From: Symbiodinium natans
Taxonomy: Eukaryota > Sar > Dinophyceae > Suessiales > Symbiodiniaceae
Assembly: GCA_905221605.1 (NCBI GenBank)
Contig: CAJNDS010002046.1
Coordinates: 425,501 to 489,500, forward strand
Length of the DNA: 64,000 nt
Direction of reading: 5' to 3'
Part shown: in pieces, positions 1 to 12,067 of the stretch
How the letters are laid out: every line of letters starts with the position of its first letter
How positions within the stretch are numbered: position 1 is the stretch's first letter
Translations under genes and position numbers: made by a program
The notes under the pieces: model-generated
Database searches by the model: none
What the model saw: only the letters and a program-made list of their open reading frames with translations
What the model was told of the DNA's origin: nothing

Positions 1-3000
1 GCGCTTGAGAGTCCATTTTTTGGTGGCTCATCAAGTGCATACGAACCGTTCCCATGCTGGCATCGAGCCACCGACCAGTGAAGAGTTTCCCTATAGCCGC
101 CCCACTGCGCATAGGGTCCGGACCCACCTTGCCGCTGTAAACCAGCTCCTGTGCGCAGGGAGTTCTTCAGCCTAGAGAGACATAAAACTATCTCGAGCTT
201 GCAATGCCTTTCTTTGTGCGTTTAGTTTCGGGCATCGTGCGCAGTTCTTGGGGACAGCACGTTGCAGGGCAAGCAGGCGCTTGCCGTCGGCCCAAGAGGA
301 GCATCATGAGCATCGCATGAGCCATCCGGCGGGCAAGCGCATGATGACATGGTGCCCAAATCGCGCTGGTGCTCCTGATGCTCCCCCAGGCCCTTAGCCA
401 ATTGCCAGCAGCAAAGCGGCACAACCTGACAACATACGAAACATACGAAAAAGAAGCGAGGGCACCTTGGCCATCATTGGGTCGAAAGACTCCGGGTATT
501 CGGCCGCCAGTGAATTCCTCGGAAATGCTGAAAAAAAGCACAGCCCGCACAGCTCAAGAGTTGAGAAGGTGGCTGGCTTCCGTGGCTTCTGTGGCTATGG
601 CCGGTCGGTTTGTAACACTTTCTCGAACCCCTCTGAAAACGCGCTGTATGGCGCAACGACCCTGGACGTCCCTCGTCGTTTCGCCGTCAATCCAGAAGCC
701 GTCATGAAAACGCAGCCGAACAACACACACACCCCGTCCCAAACCCCGTCCCAAACACCCCCCCCACCCCCCACCCAAAAGAAAGAAGACGCGACAAGCG
801 ACTCTGAGCTTGCCTGACCTTGTCAACTATAGGCACAAAAGACGCAGCAGCAACAGACTTAGAACTCCCCGTGAGTCTGAGCGGCTTGAAGGTGTCGTGC
901 CGGGCTGCTGTGAGCCCATTGCCTCCGCAGATTCAGCTGGGAGTTTTACACTTGGAGTATCCGGAACACTTTTGGAACACTTTTCAGGCTCTCAGATTCG
1001 GCGAGTTTCAGCAACTGCCGCCCTGGGTTCCGACATGTCCCCTTAACCTAAAGATCGCCAACCAGAGCTTTCAACAAACCTCAACACCATGAAGTCCCAG
1101 CTCTGGGATTCTGCCATGGGACTTCCGATGCCGCTGTTGTAGCAGTCCTCGTAGCTGGCTCCTGGCTGAAGGCTAAGTGCACGCAGTGACACCCTCACAA
1201 TTTCCCCTGCAATGGCTGTCAGAGCGGTGTCAAGAGTCAGCGCATGGGGAACGATCGGCCCTGGACTCTGCATCAGCCAGCACCCAACCCCTGTGCTTGG
1301 CGCCGGACTGCCCGAGGATGACAACGCAACGATCACGTCGCCTGCACCTCGGCTCGAGAAAAACAGGATCCGCGCACCGCTTGTAGCGTTCACGGCAGCT
1401 GCTGCAGCTCGAGCAAACAAGGCGGCACTACAGCGCAGCTGGGGCAGGCTTTGTTATCTCTGAGCCCCCGTGCGGATGTTGGCATTGTCGATGACCTCGC
1501 TTCTGGGAACCTGGCCACAGTTCTGTGCTGAGCATATCGAAACATCGAAAGAATGTCGTGGTGTCGTAATTAGCCGCTGCTCGGTCCCCGTAAAAGCCAC
1601 CGCCACTGCAGCGTGCTCTTTCTCAGGGACGCCGGAGAAAGCCCCACAGTGCACACTGCGCACAGGGCCCACCTGCGCTGCCACCGTGGAGTCCACGATG
1701 ATGGTTCGCACCTTCGCGAAGAATCGCAGGCGCAGCTATATCTGCAATGGAGTCGGGGAAATGCTCAGCACTCGGCGTGTTTTCCGGATGGAATGAAAAT
1801 GCTCTATAGTCTATAGTGTACTTTGGTGAACCTTTAATGTACTTTCTGGTTCCTTCAGAAGGATGCTTTTACAGATTCACAAAGCTTCAGCCCGAAGCAC
1901 CAGATCGCCCACATCGGCCGTCTCACCACCCGTGAGGATGATGCCGACCTCAGCGGAACACGCGAAGCGGCCATCCCTGCGGGCCATCCGGCCATCCCTG
2001 CCCCATTTCCATGATTTCCATGTCTCCATAATCGTTGCAGGCCCATCAGCCCCCCCCACATTCCAATTCTTCTTTGTCCGGGTGCCCTGCGCCATGTCTG
2101 TTCAGCTCATCCACCAGGGCAGCAGTGCCACCGATGACTGCAGCAACGACCTTCGTGCTAGTTGTGCTCACGCTGAAGGGTGCAGGGTTATTTAATGGCG
2201 AGCGGGTGCAGGCGGGTGCAGGAGGGCTGAATGTTGAAAATTCGCCTGAAACGAAGCCTCCGAGGCGCCTCTCTTGGGATGAGGTTCTTGTTTCGCCCGA
2301 TGGTACCTGGTTTGCAGCGTGGTGCAGCTTCTGCAGCTTTTGACGAGACTAGGCTAACGGCATCAAACGATTCTTCAGGGCGTACCAGCGGGGTGTCCGA
2401 AGAAAAGCAGACATCGTATGATTCGTATGAACTCTTGAACCACAACAGCTTCTTATTGCCGATGGACTGGGTCTGGGACTCCATGGACCACCCACAGACA
2501 GCATGGTAAAACCGTAGCACCTTATCCCACCCACGTACCACCTCAGACGCACATAGTTCACATCGATAGAATGTCCTATCAGACTCATATAAATAAGGCC
2601 CCCGATAGAGCCCCCGATAAGGCCCCAGCATGGACCATCTGTTGCAGCGGGGGGCGCTATGCGAGGATTACTTATGAATTTGTGATAAAAAAAATATGAA
2701 GCCCTCATCGGGCACTGGACAAAAGGATGTTGTCGGTGATGCCGACACACAGCCTGAGCAACTTTCAAGGCTTGGGACAAAACTGTCGAAGCGCTAAAGG
2801 AAAAATGTAGGAAATGTCAGTAGACACCAACTGAAGCAAAAAGTTCCAAAGGCAGTTGAAGAAACATGTACTGTGCGGTACCCCTAGAAAGTTGCTTTAA
2901 TCAGGGCCGTGGCAGGTCGTCCAGGTTCATAACCAAGGCATCCTGCGCGATTCCTTTCCATACCTCAGACGTCCCGAAGGCTTCCGGCCCTTGTCGAGGG

Positions 3001-4203
3001 CTTTGAGCACAGAGGAAAAGGGTTCCATACACTGCCCAAGCCCCACAAAAGCACACGCCTGAAGCCGAAAGCTGCCAGAAGCCCTTCGACACAACTCGCT
3101 CTGCCGAACATGCCGAGAAAACGATGAACAACGACGAGGAGACCCTATAGCCCGGGATGGTGACTGAACTGGGTCCTGCTCAGCCCTGCTCACCATTGCT
3201 CACCATTGCTCACCTGGGCCTCCACACGGAGATGTCCCCCGTCTTCTTCCAGTAGATGTACGCCAGGGAGGACTTGGTGCCTGCGCCGTCGGCGTGCATC
3301 ACCTTCGGGGCCGCTGCAGGAGAGAAGACAGGACGGCGCATGACGGCACATGAACTCCGCCGAAAAAAGCCTTCTCTTTCCCTGTTGTCCCCTCACGGAC
3401 TTACGTATTGAAAAGGGCAGCAAGCTGGGATCATCTGGAGACTTCAGGGATGTAGAATGTTAGGGTCCCAACGGGGTCCGAAGTCGAAATCCTAACTCAG
3501 CATGCCCTGCAAGGGACCATCGTATTTGTAAACGACATGCCCCGTGCAGCTTTCAAGTTGCGACCTTTGACCTTCCTAAGTTCGAAACGGCGTTGAAAGC
3601 AATTCCAAATCCGGCTGAGAGCAGCGCGATCGCTTGTGTCGGATCCCGGGAGATAAAATCTGGAACCACCTGCGAGAACGATGAGGTCTGGTATTATAGT
3701 GAGCTGCTGGGTTCCGCTTTGGTACTTTTGTGTACATCTTCATGTACATGCTGTGCTGGTGCGTTGGCGTTTTCTGTAGTCGTCCAGAAGGCACTCAAGC
3801 AGGGGGGGGGGTTGTCAATGCCTTGCAGAAGGCGCGCGGGAAGAGGCCCTTGTCCATGTTCTTGATGGCCTGCGCTTGCGCTGCAGCAAGGAGCATCCGG
3901 GGGTATCTTCAAGGGTTAGGGGTTGTCACTTGGGGGTTGGAGTTAGCTTGGGGAACCGCGCAAGCCACACCCATCTTTCATTAATAAGCCTCATGATGCA
4001 TCATGCAAGATTCCGCCTGATCAGACATTCATTTAGAAAGAAGTGTCCGCTCCGGCAGTCTCCAGAGGGTCGGCAGTGAGGCGGGCGACTGAGCCCCAGG
4101 CAGCATGGACATCGCCCTTGTCTGCAGAGACGCCTCTTTGCTCGTAGCGCTTGGCATCACCTTCAGGTCCACTCTTCAAGTTGCTGTTTGGCTGCGCTTT
4201 CAT
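1..4203 (-). CDS. purM: AIR synthase (phosphoribosylformylglycinamidine cyclo-ligase), Bacteroidetes-type, many exons, C-terminus off the left edge
   Basis: This enzyme closes the imidazole ring, converting FGAM plus ATP to AIR, in purine biosynthesis. Exons read in order: 4203-4102, 3869-3822, 3669-3634, about 3313-3228, 2963-2914, 2753-2716, 2306-about 2270, 2150-2091, 1948-1901, 1711-1673, 1510-about 1466, 1341-1312, 1161-1126, 922-about 870 and 148-128. They encode family landmarks in the right order: YEQRGVSADKGDVHA, NMDKGLFPRAFCK, VVPDFISRDP, HADGAGTKSSLAYIYW, WKGIAQDALVMNLDDL, TDNILLSS then TIGRNKNLIP, TGGETADVGDL, VRTIIVDSTV, EVIDNANIR, ASYEDCYN and ELVYSGK. This is the AIR synthase form I know from Bacteroidetes, not the GART form. 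ATG 4203 is the first Met after an in-frame TGA. Donors include GC and one GA. One exon between 870 and 148 and the C-terminal exons were not found. Identity is firm; some borders are approximate. Confidence 0.9.
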
Positions 4204-4699
4204 GTGCTTTCACTTGCGATCCAGAGCGTTATCTGGCATGGGCATCCACTTCGTGCGGATGTTTGCATGGTCTGCACGGTGCCTTGGGAGGGATTCCTTG
4301 CTAGGCTTTTGGGAATTCAGCCGGAGTCAACGCGTTATACAACCTTTATCTCATCGAGCTCGGTCCTACAGGGAGCGTGCCGCCACTTCCGCGGCCCAGA
4401 CCCGCCATCTTGGCGCTCGAGGGCATCGAAGGCGTGGGAAGCGAGGTCTCCATGGCCTTGAGACACAGTGACACAGTCTGACACAGTCTTCAGGGCCTCT
4501 GGGTGATCCGTTGGATTCTTGCGGAAGGAACCAAAGCCGCATAGAGTGACCGCTCACGTACAAGATGCCTGCAATGAAAAACACTTATTACAGGGTTCCT
4601 TGCGCCCTTGTTGTTGGGGCGCGTGCCGTGGCATCCGGCGGTGTAGACCTGCACAGCGGGTTCTCAGGGCACCGCAATGCCACACACTCATGCAAAAGA
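4204..4699. other. Interval upstream of the purM-like gene, no gene seen
   Basis: I find no conserved peptide or paired splice signals here on either strand. It holds the presumed 5' flank of the purM-like gene. No TATA box or other promoter signal stands out. Confidence 0.4.
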
Positions 4700-5780
4700 T
4701 CTCATCTCTGCGTTAGCTCGGATGCGTTGCGAGTCTTCGAACAGGTCTCGTACTGGTCTCATCATTCTCATGGTGCCGTAGAATTGCAAAAACTCCGAAG
4801 TGCCGAGACTCACGTCAAGTCTGCGAGATTGCCCCAGAGAACCCGGAGAATCTGGATGGAGACCACCAAAGCCCATACTCCATAAAGGTACCCCAAAGCC
4901 CCTCGCAAGCGCTCTCAAGGTGCTCAAGCCGCTGCAAAACCCCCCGATGTTCACGCGCCCTGCCCCCCTCCCAGCTCACCCGTGCCTTCGGCTCTTGTAC
5001 TTGCCCGACGCCACGAGCCGCACTGCCTCCGGCAAGGCCTCTGCGGCTCGCAAACGGAAAACACCCATCCCCGTGTGGGAAATCTTAACATCACCTTGTT
5101 GGTAGCCTATTCAACCTCAGAAACCAACCAACTCTGCTTTTCTGCTCCTGAGAGCTGCACTCCAATGTTGGCCAAGCACGCGCAACTGATTTGATTTGTT
5201 GAGAGCCCTTTTAGCTGTCCAGGCCTTGCTCTCCGCCTCGGCGACGATGCGCCTTCAAAGAACTGTACCCCGCAGCACCAAAGAACCGTACCACTCTCAG
5301 AGGGGTGTCAAGCCCCCCTGTGCAAGAAAGACTGCCATGTCCCAAACCCCTGCCTTTGGATTTGGACTGGTGGATAAAGCAGGAGAGGGCTCATGCTGAT
5401 TTTTCGATTTCGAGTCTGGAAGAATGATCTGACTCACGGACACGTTTTATGGCGTACAGCCGCGTCACAGACCTTTGTACAATCGTGCGCGGAGCTATCG
5501 TAGGTAAGAGAGACTTTGCAAATTTTGCACAGGTCTGGGGCCCCAAGCTCATGCAGACTGTCTGGGGTGTCAGTGTCCAGGACACGAGCTGTCTCCTTCC
5601 CAGGTAGCACCAGACGCTGGAACACAGAAAGTCTAGGAACTTTGCCCCCCCAACTTGGCTGCGGCTACCGAGAGTTCTCATATGTTCTACTTGGCTCACC
5701 ACGATTCGGAGCTCCTGTAGCATGATCTCACCCTCGCCCAAGAGGTCGGCGGTAGGCTGGAAGACCGTGCAGCCAGTGAC
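4700..5780 (-). CDS. Unidentified spliced gene, at least three exon-like pieces
   Basis: I do not recognise the product. Three minus-strand stretches read like protein-coding exons: about 5778-5707 (contains TADLLGEGEIMLQELRIV, followed by the donor GTGAGC), about 5618-5520 (contains VLPGKETARVLDTDTPDS and ELGAPDLCKIC), and about 4810-4700 (contains QFYGTMRMMRPVRDLFEDS). Their composition is that of globular protein and they share the strand of the neighbouring genes. They could belong to one gene or to two. No domain can be named. Confidence 0.4.
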
Positions 5781-6766
5781 CTTTACACTGGTTGAGAGGA
5801 AGAATAGGATTGATTCGAAGGAGGGTTTTAAGGTTGTGATTAACCTTGTCCAGTCTTATGAGTTGCTCAATCGAATAAGAAAACTCAGAAACGTTGGCAC
5901 CTTTAACACCTCAGCATAGCATGTGAATGCCCCTCTACATGCTCCTACATCAATATCGCTGCTTTGGGTTCAAGCCCCCCCTCCCCCCAAACAAAAACAA
6001 GAACACTCCCACACGCAAAGGCCCTTAAGCTTCGATCATAGAAGCGGAAACTGGGCAACCCCGGCGCAAGCCCCCATCTCCAGAGCCGACTCGATGGGAT
6101 CCTCTCTCATTGGTGTAGAGGCATGCGTTTCGTGTATTTATATGTGTTTAATGCATCTCCGAACCTGCACTCTGAGAAGCAAGGCACTCCCCCGAATGCA
6201 CGCAGCCTGATCCCTGGATGTGGGCAGAAGCGATGCGCGGACGGACAGGAGCCTCTGCTGCGGCGTTAAACACAAATTCTCTCGGACTGAATTGGAATGA
6301 GAAAATTAAAACTGAAAGTACTCAGATGTACTCAGCCTCTCCCCTTTTTTCTCAGCCGAGTGCTCTCTGTAGACTCTTCTTCTTCTTCTACTATCTCTCT
6401 CTCTGTTGTGGGCTCCAGACTTGCCAGCCCAGCGCTGCCGGAAGGAAGGAGGCAACAAGCAGAGACCTCGTCACAGTCCTAGGTCCTACAACAGTAGTCT
6501 TGGCAACTATAGGCTACAGAAGCTTAGAGCGCTTTGTAGGGCTTTGCGGGGAGGGGGAGGGGGGGGAATCTTCGGTGGGCTTCGGGAGCTTTTGGTCACA
6601 GGGGGGCGCGCTTTGGGAATGCTTGGGTGGTTCGCAAGCTCCAGGCAAGACAGCGCTGGAAACAGCGAGGGCTGAGGTGCATGCGAAACACATGAAACAC
6701 TCCTCCTTCTCTGACATCCCTAACAGCTTGCAACTTGCAACTCTGTCTTGGAAACTTACGAAGTTC
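5781..6766. other. No gene resolved
   Basis: Pyrimidine-rich stretches (for example a TCT-rich run near 6375-6412) and a G-rich run near 6548-6568 are visible. I see no convincing exon. Confidence 0.35.
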
Positions 6767-7094
6767 TGCTAGGGAGAAATCCCAGAGAGTCCTACCGAAG
6801 TCGTCCATGAGCACGATGAGGTCCGCCCGATGTTTCTCCAAGACCTGCGCTTCTGGAAAAGGTCCCGGCGCCAGAGGCTCCGAGAGCTCTTGACTCGATT
6901 GAAGGTGCTGAACCGGAGAGAAAAAAAACCCTGAGAAAAAAAAAAAACAACAAACAATCTGTGAGTCTGTGAGCCTTCTCCAAGAGGGTCTCAACGTAGC
7001 CCTCCGCGCCGCGCGGCGGCGGGGCGAAGGCGTTGCCGTTGCTCTGGGAGGACAAGCGGGAGTCGCTTCTTGCAATGATGGAGATTTGGGTCAC
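6767..7094 (-). CDS. Two exons of an unidentified gene
   Basis: One exon (about 7094-6955) encodes a stretch with SRLSSQSNGNAFAPPPRG and EGYVETLLEKAH. The next (about 6907-6768) encodes PGPFPEAQVLEKHRADLIV and LMDDFGRTLWDFSLAEL. The intron between them ends in a strong polypyrimidine tract and CAG, and the second exon is followed by GTAAGT. The splice signals and composition make real exons likely. I cannot assign a family. Confidence 0.5.
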
Positions 7095-7241
7095 GCTGCA
7101 AGAAGTTTCGGGAGTGCATGAACTGGTGTTTATTCAGGGCCCAAGTTTGTGATACTTCATTCCTATGCGAGAGCCGATTGTTTTTGAAAGTACCACAAAA
7201 ACACCTTGAACAACTGTGAAAACTTGGTTGTATTTGTTTGT

Positions 7242-7281
7242 GGGGGGAGGGGGGGGCGAGGGGGCGGGGGGGGGGGGGGGG
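7242..7281 (+). repeat. Poly-G rich tract
   Basis: Forty bases, almost all G with a few A and C interruptions, on the plus strand. It is low-complexity sequence, probably intronic, and could form G-quadruplex structures. Confidence 0.8.
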
Positions 7282-8439
7282 CGCAACATGAAACGTGAAA
7301 CACGACAACTCCCGCGGGCCCAGAAGATGACATCAAAAATGAAAAACAGGAGACGGCATCCGGGAGCGGACCGTGCAGTCGGGGCCGACCATAGGGGACG
7401 GTCACCCACAAAATCGGGTTTATGCCCCGCCACCTCCATAATCTTCCATACCCCTTCGTCTGCTAACGGTGCTAACGCATGCAATAGTTTGACTGCCGAC
7501 GGCCGCACCCGGCCCAGGCGGGTCGCGAAGCGTTGTTGACATTTCTTTACAGACATGTATCGGGATCTCCAAACCACCTGGAACCAAGACCGTGAGTGCG
7601 AATGTGCTTGACTTTCCGCGGAAGGCAAAAAAAAATAGCGGGCACATGTGTCTTTGCTGCGGAACCGTAAATTGCAATGACCGGGCCCATAGGAATTTAG
7701 CCTATCTTTTTCATTTGTCATGTTCACTTCGCTTGCTTCCTCACGTTTTCATGTTCACTGTATCTCCCCAAACAGGAACCTGCTGAGGTCCTGTCCTCAA
7801 AAAAGGATTTAACACCTGGCTGGATGGCTGGAGGAGTCGGGAGCTGGGGTCCTGCAGGTTTGGATGGGCGGCATGTGGCTTGTTTGGATGTGGGTGGGGC
7901 CCTGCTTGCGGGTTCGGATTGCTGCAAGGTGGGGCGGGACCATAAAGCTTCACCTGGCTGAGTGAGATAGGCAAGGTCAGACACCCCCTGCGGTATGGCG
8001 CGTGGATTAAAACCAAGTGCTATGCTTTGAGCGCGTGAATTTTGTGAGTTCGATCCATTTGCAAGGGCACCAAAGCTGAAGCTCGTGTTCTAACTTCGCT
8101 CCGATATCCTTGCATACATACTATTTGGGGACTTCGCCGGTGCTAACTTGATTGTTGGCATTTGCATTTTCGTTTTTTTTGTCCTTTCAATTCCGTCCCC
8201 CTGGAGTTCCAGCCTATTCCATTGTGATTCTGGTTTTGTGATTTTTCATCCCCATGCAAGCAGCGCTGGGACGAAGGAGGAGGGGGGCCCCAACTTGGGA
8301 AATTTAAGGTCCCACGAGCTTCAAGCCTCGACGAAAGAAACGTGGGTTCGGCAAAAACCAGGCGTGAGGGCATGTGCCAGTACGAACAGCGTGATCGCAC
8401 GAAACCTGGATGGCTACATCGAATCTGGCTTACGACACT

Positions 8440-8603
8440 TGTGACATGCGCCTCCCATCTGCTTGACCTGAATTTGCTTTTGGAGTGTGTGAATCGATCT
8501 TCTCAGCTTGTCGTCGCCGAAATCTTCAACAAGAATGAAAGGTTCAAACTTATAGAACTCGTGGTGCAACATCCTCACTTGGCTGGCACATAGATCAACC
8601 TGA
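8440..8603 (-). CDS. Single exon of an unidentified gene
   Basis: After the acceptor TTCAG|G the minus strand encodes a stretch with QVRMLHHEFYKFEPFILVED, DDKLRRSIHTLQKQIQV and GGACHKC. A GTAAGC donor lies at its 3' end. Composition and splice sites suggest a genuine exon. No family is recognisable. Confidence 0.4.
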
Positions 8604-11600
8604 ATCAACCAAAAGTTAAAGTTGAGCGATGGACAACAAGAAAAAAGAGACAATGACCTATCCGGGCACCTGCTGCAGCTCAGGATCCGCCACGAAAGTC
8701 CTCAAACCAGCCTTCCGTCTCTGTCTCTCTCTGCCTCTCTCTTTAAAGGACGGCTTGAACAGGCTCGGCTTCGAAATTGGGTCCACAAACGCTGGTTGTT
8801 AAGACTGTGGCCTGCTTTTCTTAATTGAAGAATCCCAAATTCCTAAAGCCCTTAGCTTGGAAACCTCCTAATTAGCCTTCTGTAGTAGGCGTGGGTCATG
8901 GCCATTCCAAACCGAAGCGACCTGCGGGTACGTGCATTACAAATGCACACCTTAATCCATCCCGCACCCAGCGGTCGCCTTCGTCGCAGCTTTGACAAGC
9001 GCACTGTCCTTGCCTAAGGAACGCGCATGGTTGCCAATGAATCTTCTGGCGTCCGTTGTGCGTCCTAAGGTTTGTGCTTTGCTGCAGTTGCTGCGCCAGC
9101 ACCGGTGGCAATAAAGCTACTGCTCCGAACTCCGAAGCTATGGCCAGCCGATCCGGCTCGAAGCACTGGTCCTTCTCCAGCGCTTGACACGACGACTCCT
9201 ACAACAGTAAGTCTAGAATCTACAGCTGACCTGCACCAGAACTCTTTCTTCAAATTGTCAGAACATCCGCCCTCTGGGTGCACTGCACAAGGACACCACG
9301 GCGGAAACCTCCAGAAGCACTCCAATGAAGCACTCCATGTAAAGACCGTCGCCCCTCTGGCATGGCCATGATTAGCCTGATGTCCCTCATGTGGTCCGCT
9401 AGGACCCCCCAATGGGCCGAGCCTCTAGCCGGTGGTTTGCTATGGTTCAGGACTTTAGGATGCAGCGGGTTGTTGAGGAATCCCACTTTCTCGAGCCTAG
9501 GAGCAACGTACAACCCCCTCTTCCCACCTCAGCGGGATAGGTCCAGATTTCCATGGCCTCCAACAGCGCTTTCAAGGGCGTGGCCTCAGCAGCGCGTGGC
9601 GCGCGTGGCCAGCTGCACTATACATCTTGATACACCTTGCGCCAGGCTGCAGGCTGGGGTTTTTAAGCCCGCCACCAACACACAAACAATCCCAGGCCCC
9701 AGCGCGAGCAGAGCCGCCCATGATCAGCACTTGCGACCGGGAGACCATGTGAGGGTCCTCCGTTGAGGAGCTGAAAGGCCCAAAAAGGCAACAGAGCGCA
9801 GTCTGCGGGTTTTTTATGGTTTAATGATGCTCGTTGGCTCTTTATGGCCCCTGCCACGTTGCTGTGTTGAGACCGTGACGGGTGCCTGCAACGAGCTCAG
9901 CACCTGCGGGAAGGGAAGGGACACGCCGAGTTCCGGCCTGGCGCGATGTTTCGGGGTCAGCTCAGGGGCGAGAATCGGAACTTATCTGACCTCTTTGGCA
10001 GCTAACTACGAGTCTGTCTGCATGCCCATGCCCCCACTTGTCTGAACAGATTCACGCGCACGATGCTGCAGGAGTTTCCGAATCTGCCACCGGGACATCT
10101 GGTCAACGCGAAGCTTCCCCACAGTGCGTCCGCTGCTTTGAGGAATGCCCGTCCATTTGCACGACTCTACGGCCCTACTCCTGACATCAGCACGCGACAA
10201 CAGACTTGACTGGAGAAAACGCGTAGACATCCAACAACATGACTAAGCATCTGAACTGAACCCGAGCTCGAAAACTGAACCGCTTTGTCCCAGACAGACC
10301 TTTTTTTTTTGGCACTCGGTGGGGAAGCGACCAAACACTCGCCAGGCAGACAGCATCAGCCAGCAGCTCTCAGCACCATCCTGCCACGAGCAGAGCTTCA
10401 CTTCAAGAGTTCACTTCAAGACTGTGGGCTTTAAGGGCAAGCTGACTATATGCTTTTTCAGGCATTTAATGACTGCTTCGGGACTGTGAGGTCCAGGGCG
10501 TTCCCAAGCGTCCAAGGAAGGGCCGACGATCGAATCGAAGCACCATTCTGCACTGCTTCCGAGCCCTGAAGTCCCGTGAGGTTGGAACGGCTATTCTGCG
10601 GGACTCGGCAGCACATCCTTCGTTCAACCCAATGTTCTTCAAACTTTAGACATCCCCAATTCCTCCAGGGCCCCGGGCGACGTGCATCTGGCCTTGGCCA
10701 TCCTTCCTGGGCAGCAACTCGCCGATGACGTGCGCCTGGTCCCCGGAGTCGTTCAGGGGCCGATTGACAAGTGTTGCTCGTGAGGTTTTGAGGTTTTAGG
10801 GGCTTCTTTTTTGGTGGGGGGGCTTTATGAAAGGCCCTGTGGTGCTTCGGGTAGCTCCGCTGGCAGGAAGGGCATTAGGCTTTGCAAGCCTACTCCCACA
10901 CCGGACCAGGACCTACACGCACAGTTCAAACGAAGTGATGTACGAGAGGGGATACGGCAGGACACCCTAGCGCGGCCATTCCAGCGGAAAGTCTGGGAGC
11001 TCTACGAGAGCGAGTTTGAAGTCTGAGGTCGACACTTCCTCATCCAGGGCTTTCAGCAAGGTCATGACCTTCAGGTGGCACTTGACTGCGGGACGACACT
11101 TGACTGTGGGGACTCCAAGCTTTATAGAAACTTGAGGGTTGTTGGCATTGTTAGCCCGTCATGGCTCCGAAATCGATGCGGGGCTGGTGTTTTGACTTGC
11201 CGAAGCGCCGAAGAGGCCTCTCGGCCTGGCAGCCTCCTATCCTTAGAGTTGGCGTCCTGCAGGGCCTGTCGAGCACTGCTTCAAAGTCGGCGGCGCTGGC
11301 ACCAGGCACGGGCCGGTGTCCCGTGCGAAGCTGCGAAGCGGGCTGCTTGAACATGCAGAGTTGCTGAAGTCGGTGCGGGCTAGTGCCCGCACAGCAACAG
11401 CCAGGCCTCGGGTGACCGCGTGTCCTGCACGACGTATGCCAATCTATGTCAACGCAGGTTGCAGCTCCTCAAACTCGGCAAGGCTCATCCCTGAGGCTGT
11501 GCGAAGCAACTGCCCCATACTGTTGAGGCTGGCTGTCGGCGAAAAGACTGTGCGGGACACTGGCCTGCACTGTTCACTGTTGAAGGCAGCTGAAAGCCCG

Positions 11601-12067
11601 CACCGAACTTGGCAGTGCAAGACATCAGCTTCCGCGGTTGAGGCCGCCCCAGGTGTGTGAGTTTCAAATGGGCGCGGCTGGTATCCTTAAAGGCCTTTGT
11701 GCCGCAGCTTCAAAGTCGGTCCATGCGTGTCCCGCATGGCATTTCCGTCACCAGAGAGTGTGTTTTTACGTGGCCCCCCGTGAGCCGTGAGGCTAAGTGC
11801 TCCGTCGGCTGCGGCTGTGGGTGCACCTGGGAAGTAGTTACTTGATAGGATATCAGAGAGATGAGAATTCCTGATCCTGAGAGATTTCCGACCGTTTTGC
11901 TGGCATCTGGCATGGCTGGCCAGTGAACGAGCGATCCCTGAACTTGTGCCTAGCGAATTCGCGGCAGCAGTGTAGCTTCTGGGCCCTGATGCGCTGGTGC
12001 TGGGCTGAAAGAGGGGTGGGTTGGCCTAGCAAGAAGAGTGAGATAAGGATGGTTTTTTTCACCAGTA
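8604..12067. other. Mostly unresolved sequence with a few possible exons
   Basis: On the minus strand, about 10130-10042 encodes GKLRVDQMSRWQIRKLLQH, and about 10765-10675 encodes GELLPRKDGQGQMHVARG. Both could be exons. The second PurM-like gene should still have C-terminal exons below 12.1 kb, but I could not find its expected end. I looked for PurN and PurD motifs that would make it a GART-type fusion and saw none. Confidence 0.3.

Noticed and set aside
1-4203. Possible bacterial contamination because the PurM is of Bacteroidetes type
   Set aside because: The gene is cut into about fifteen exons with dinoflagellate-type splice sites, so it is nuclear eukaryotic DNA.
8000-8070. GAGTTCGATCC, similar to a tRNA T-arm
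   Set aside because: The flanking sequence does not fold into acceptor and anticodon stems.
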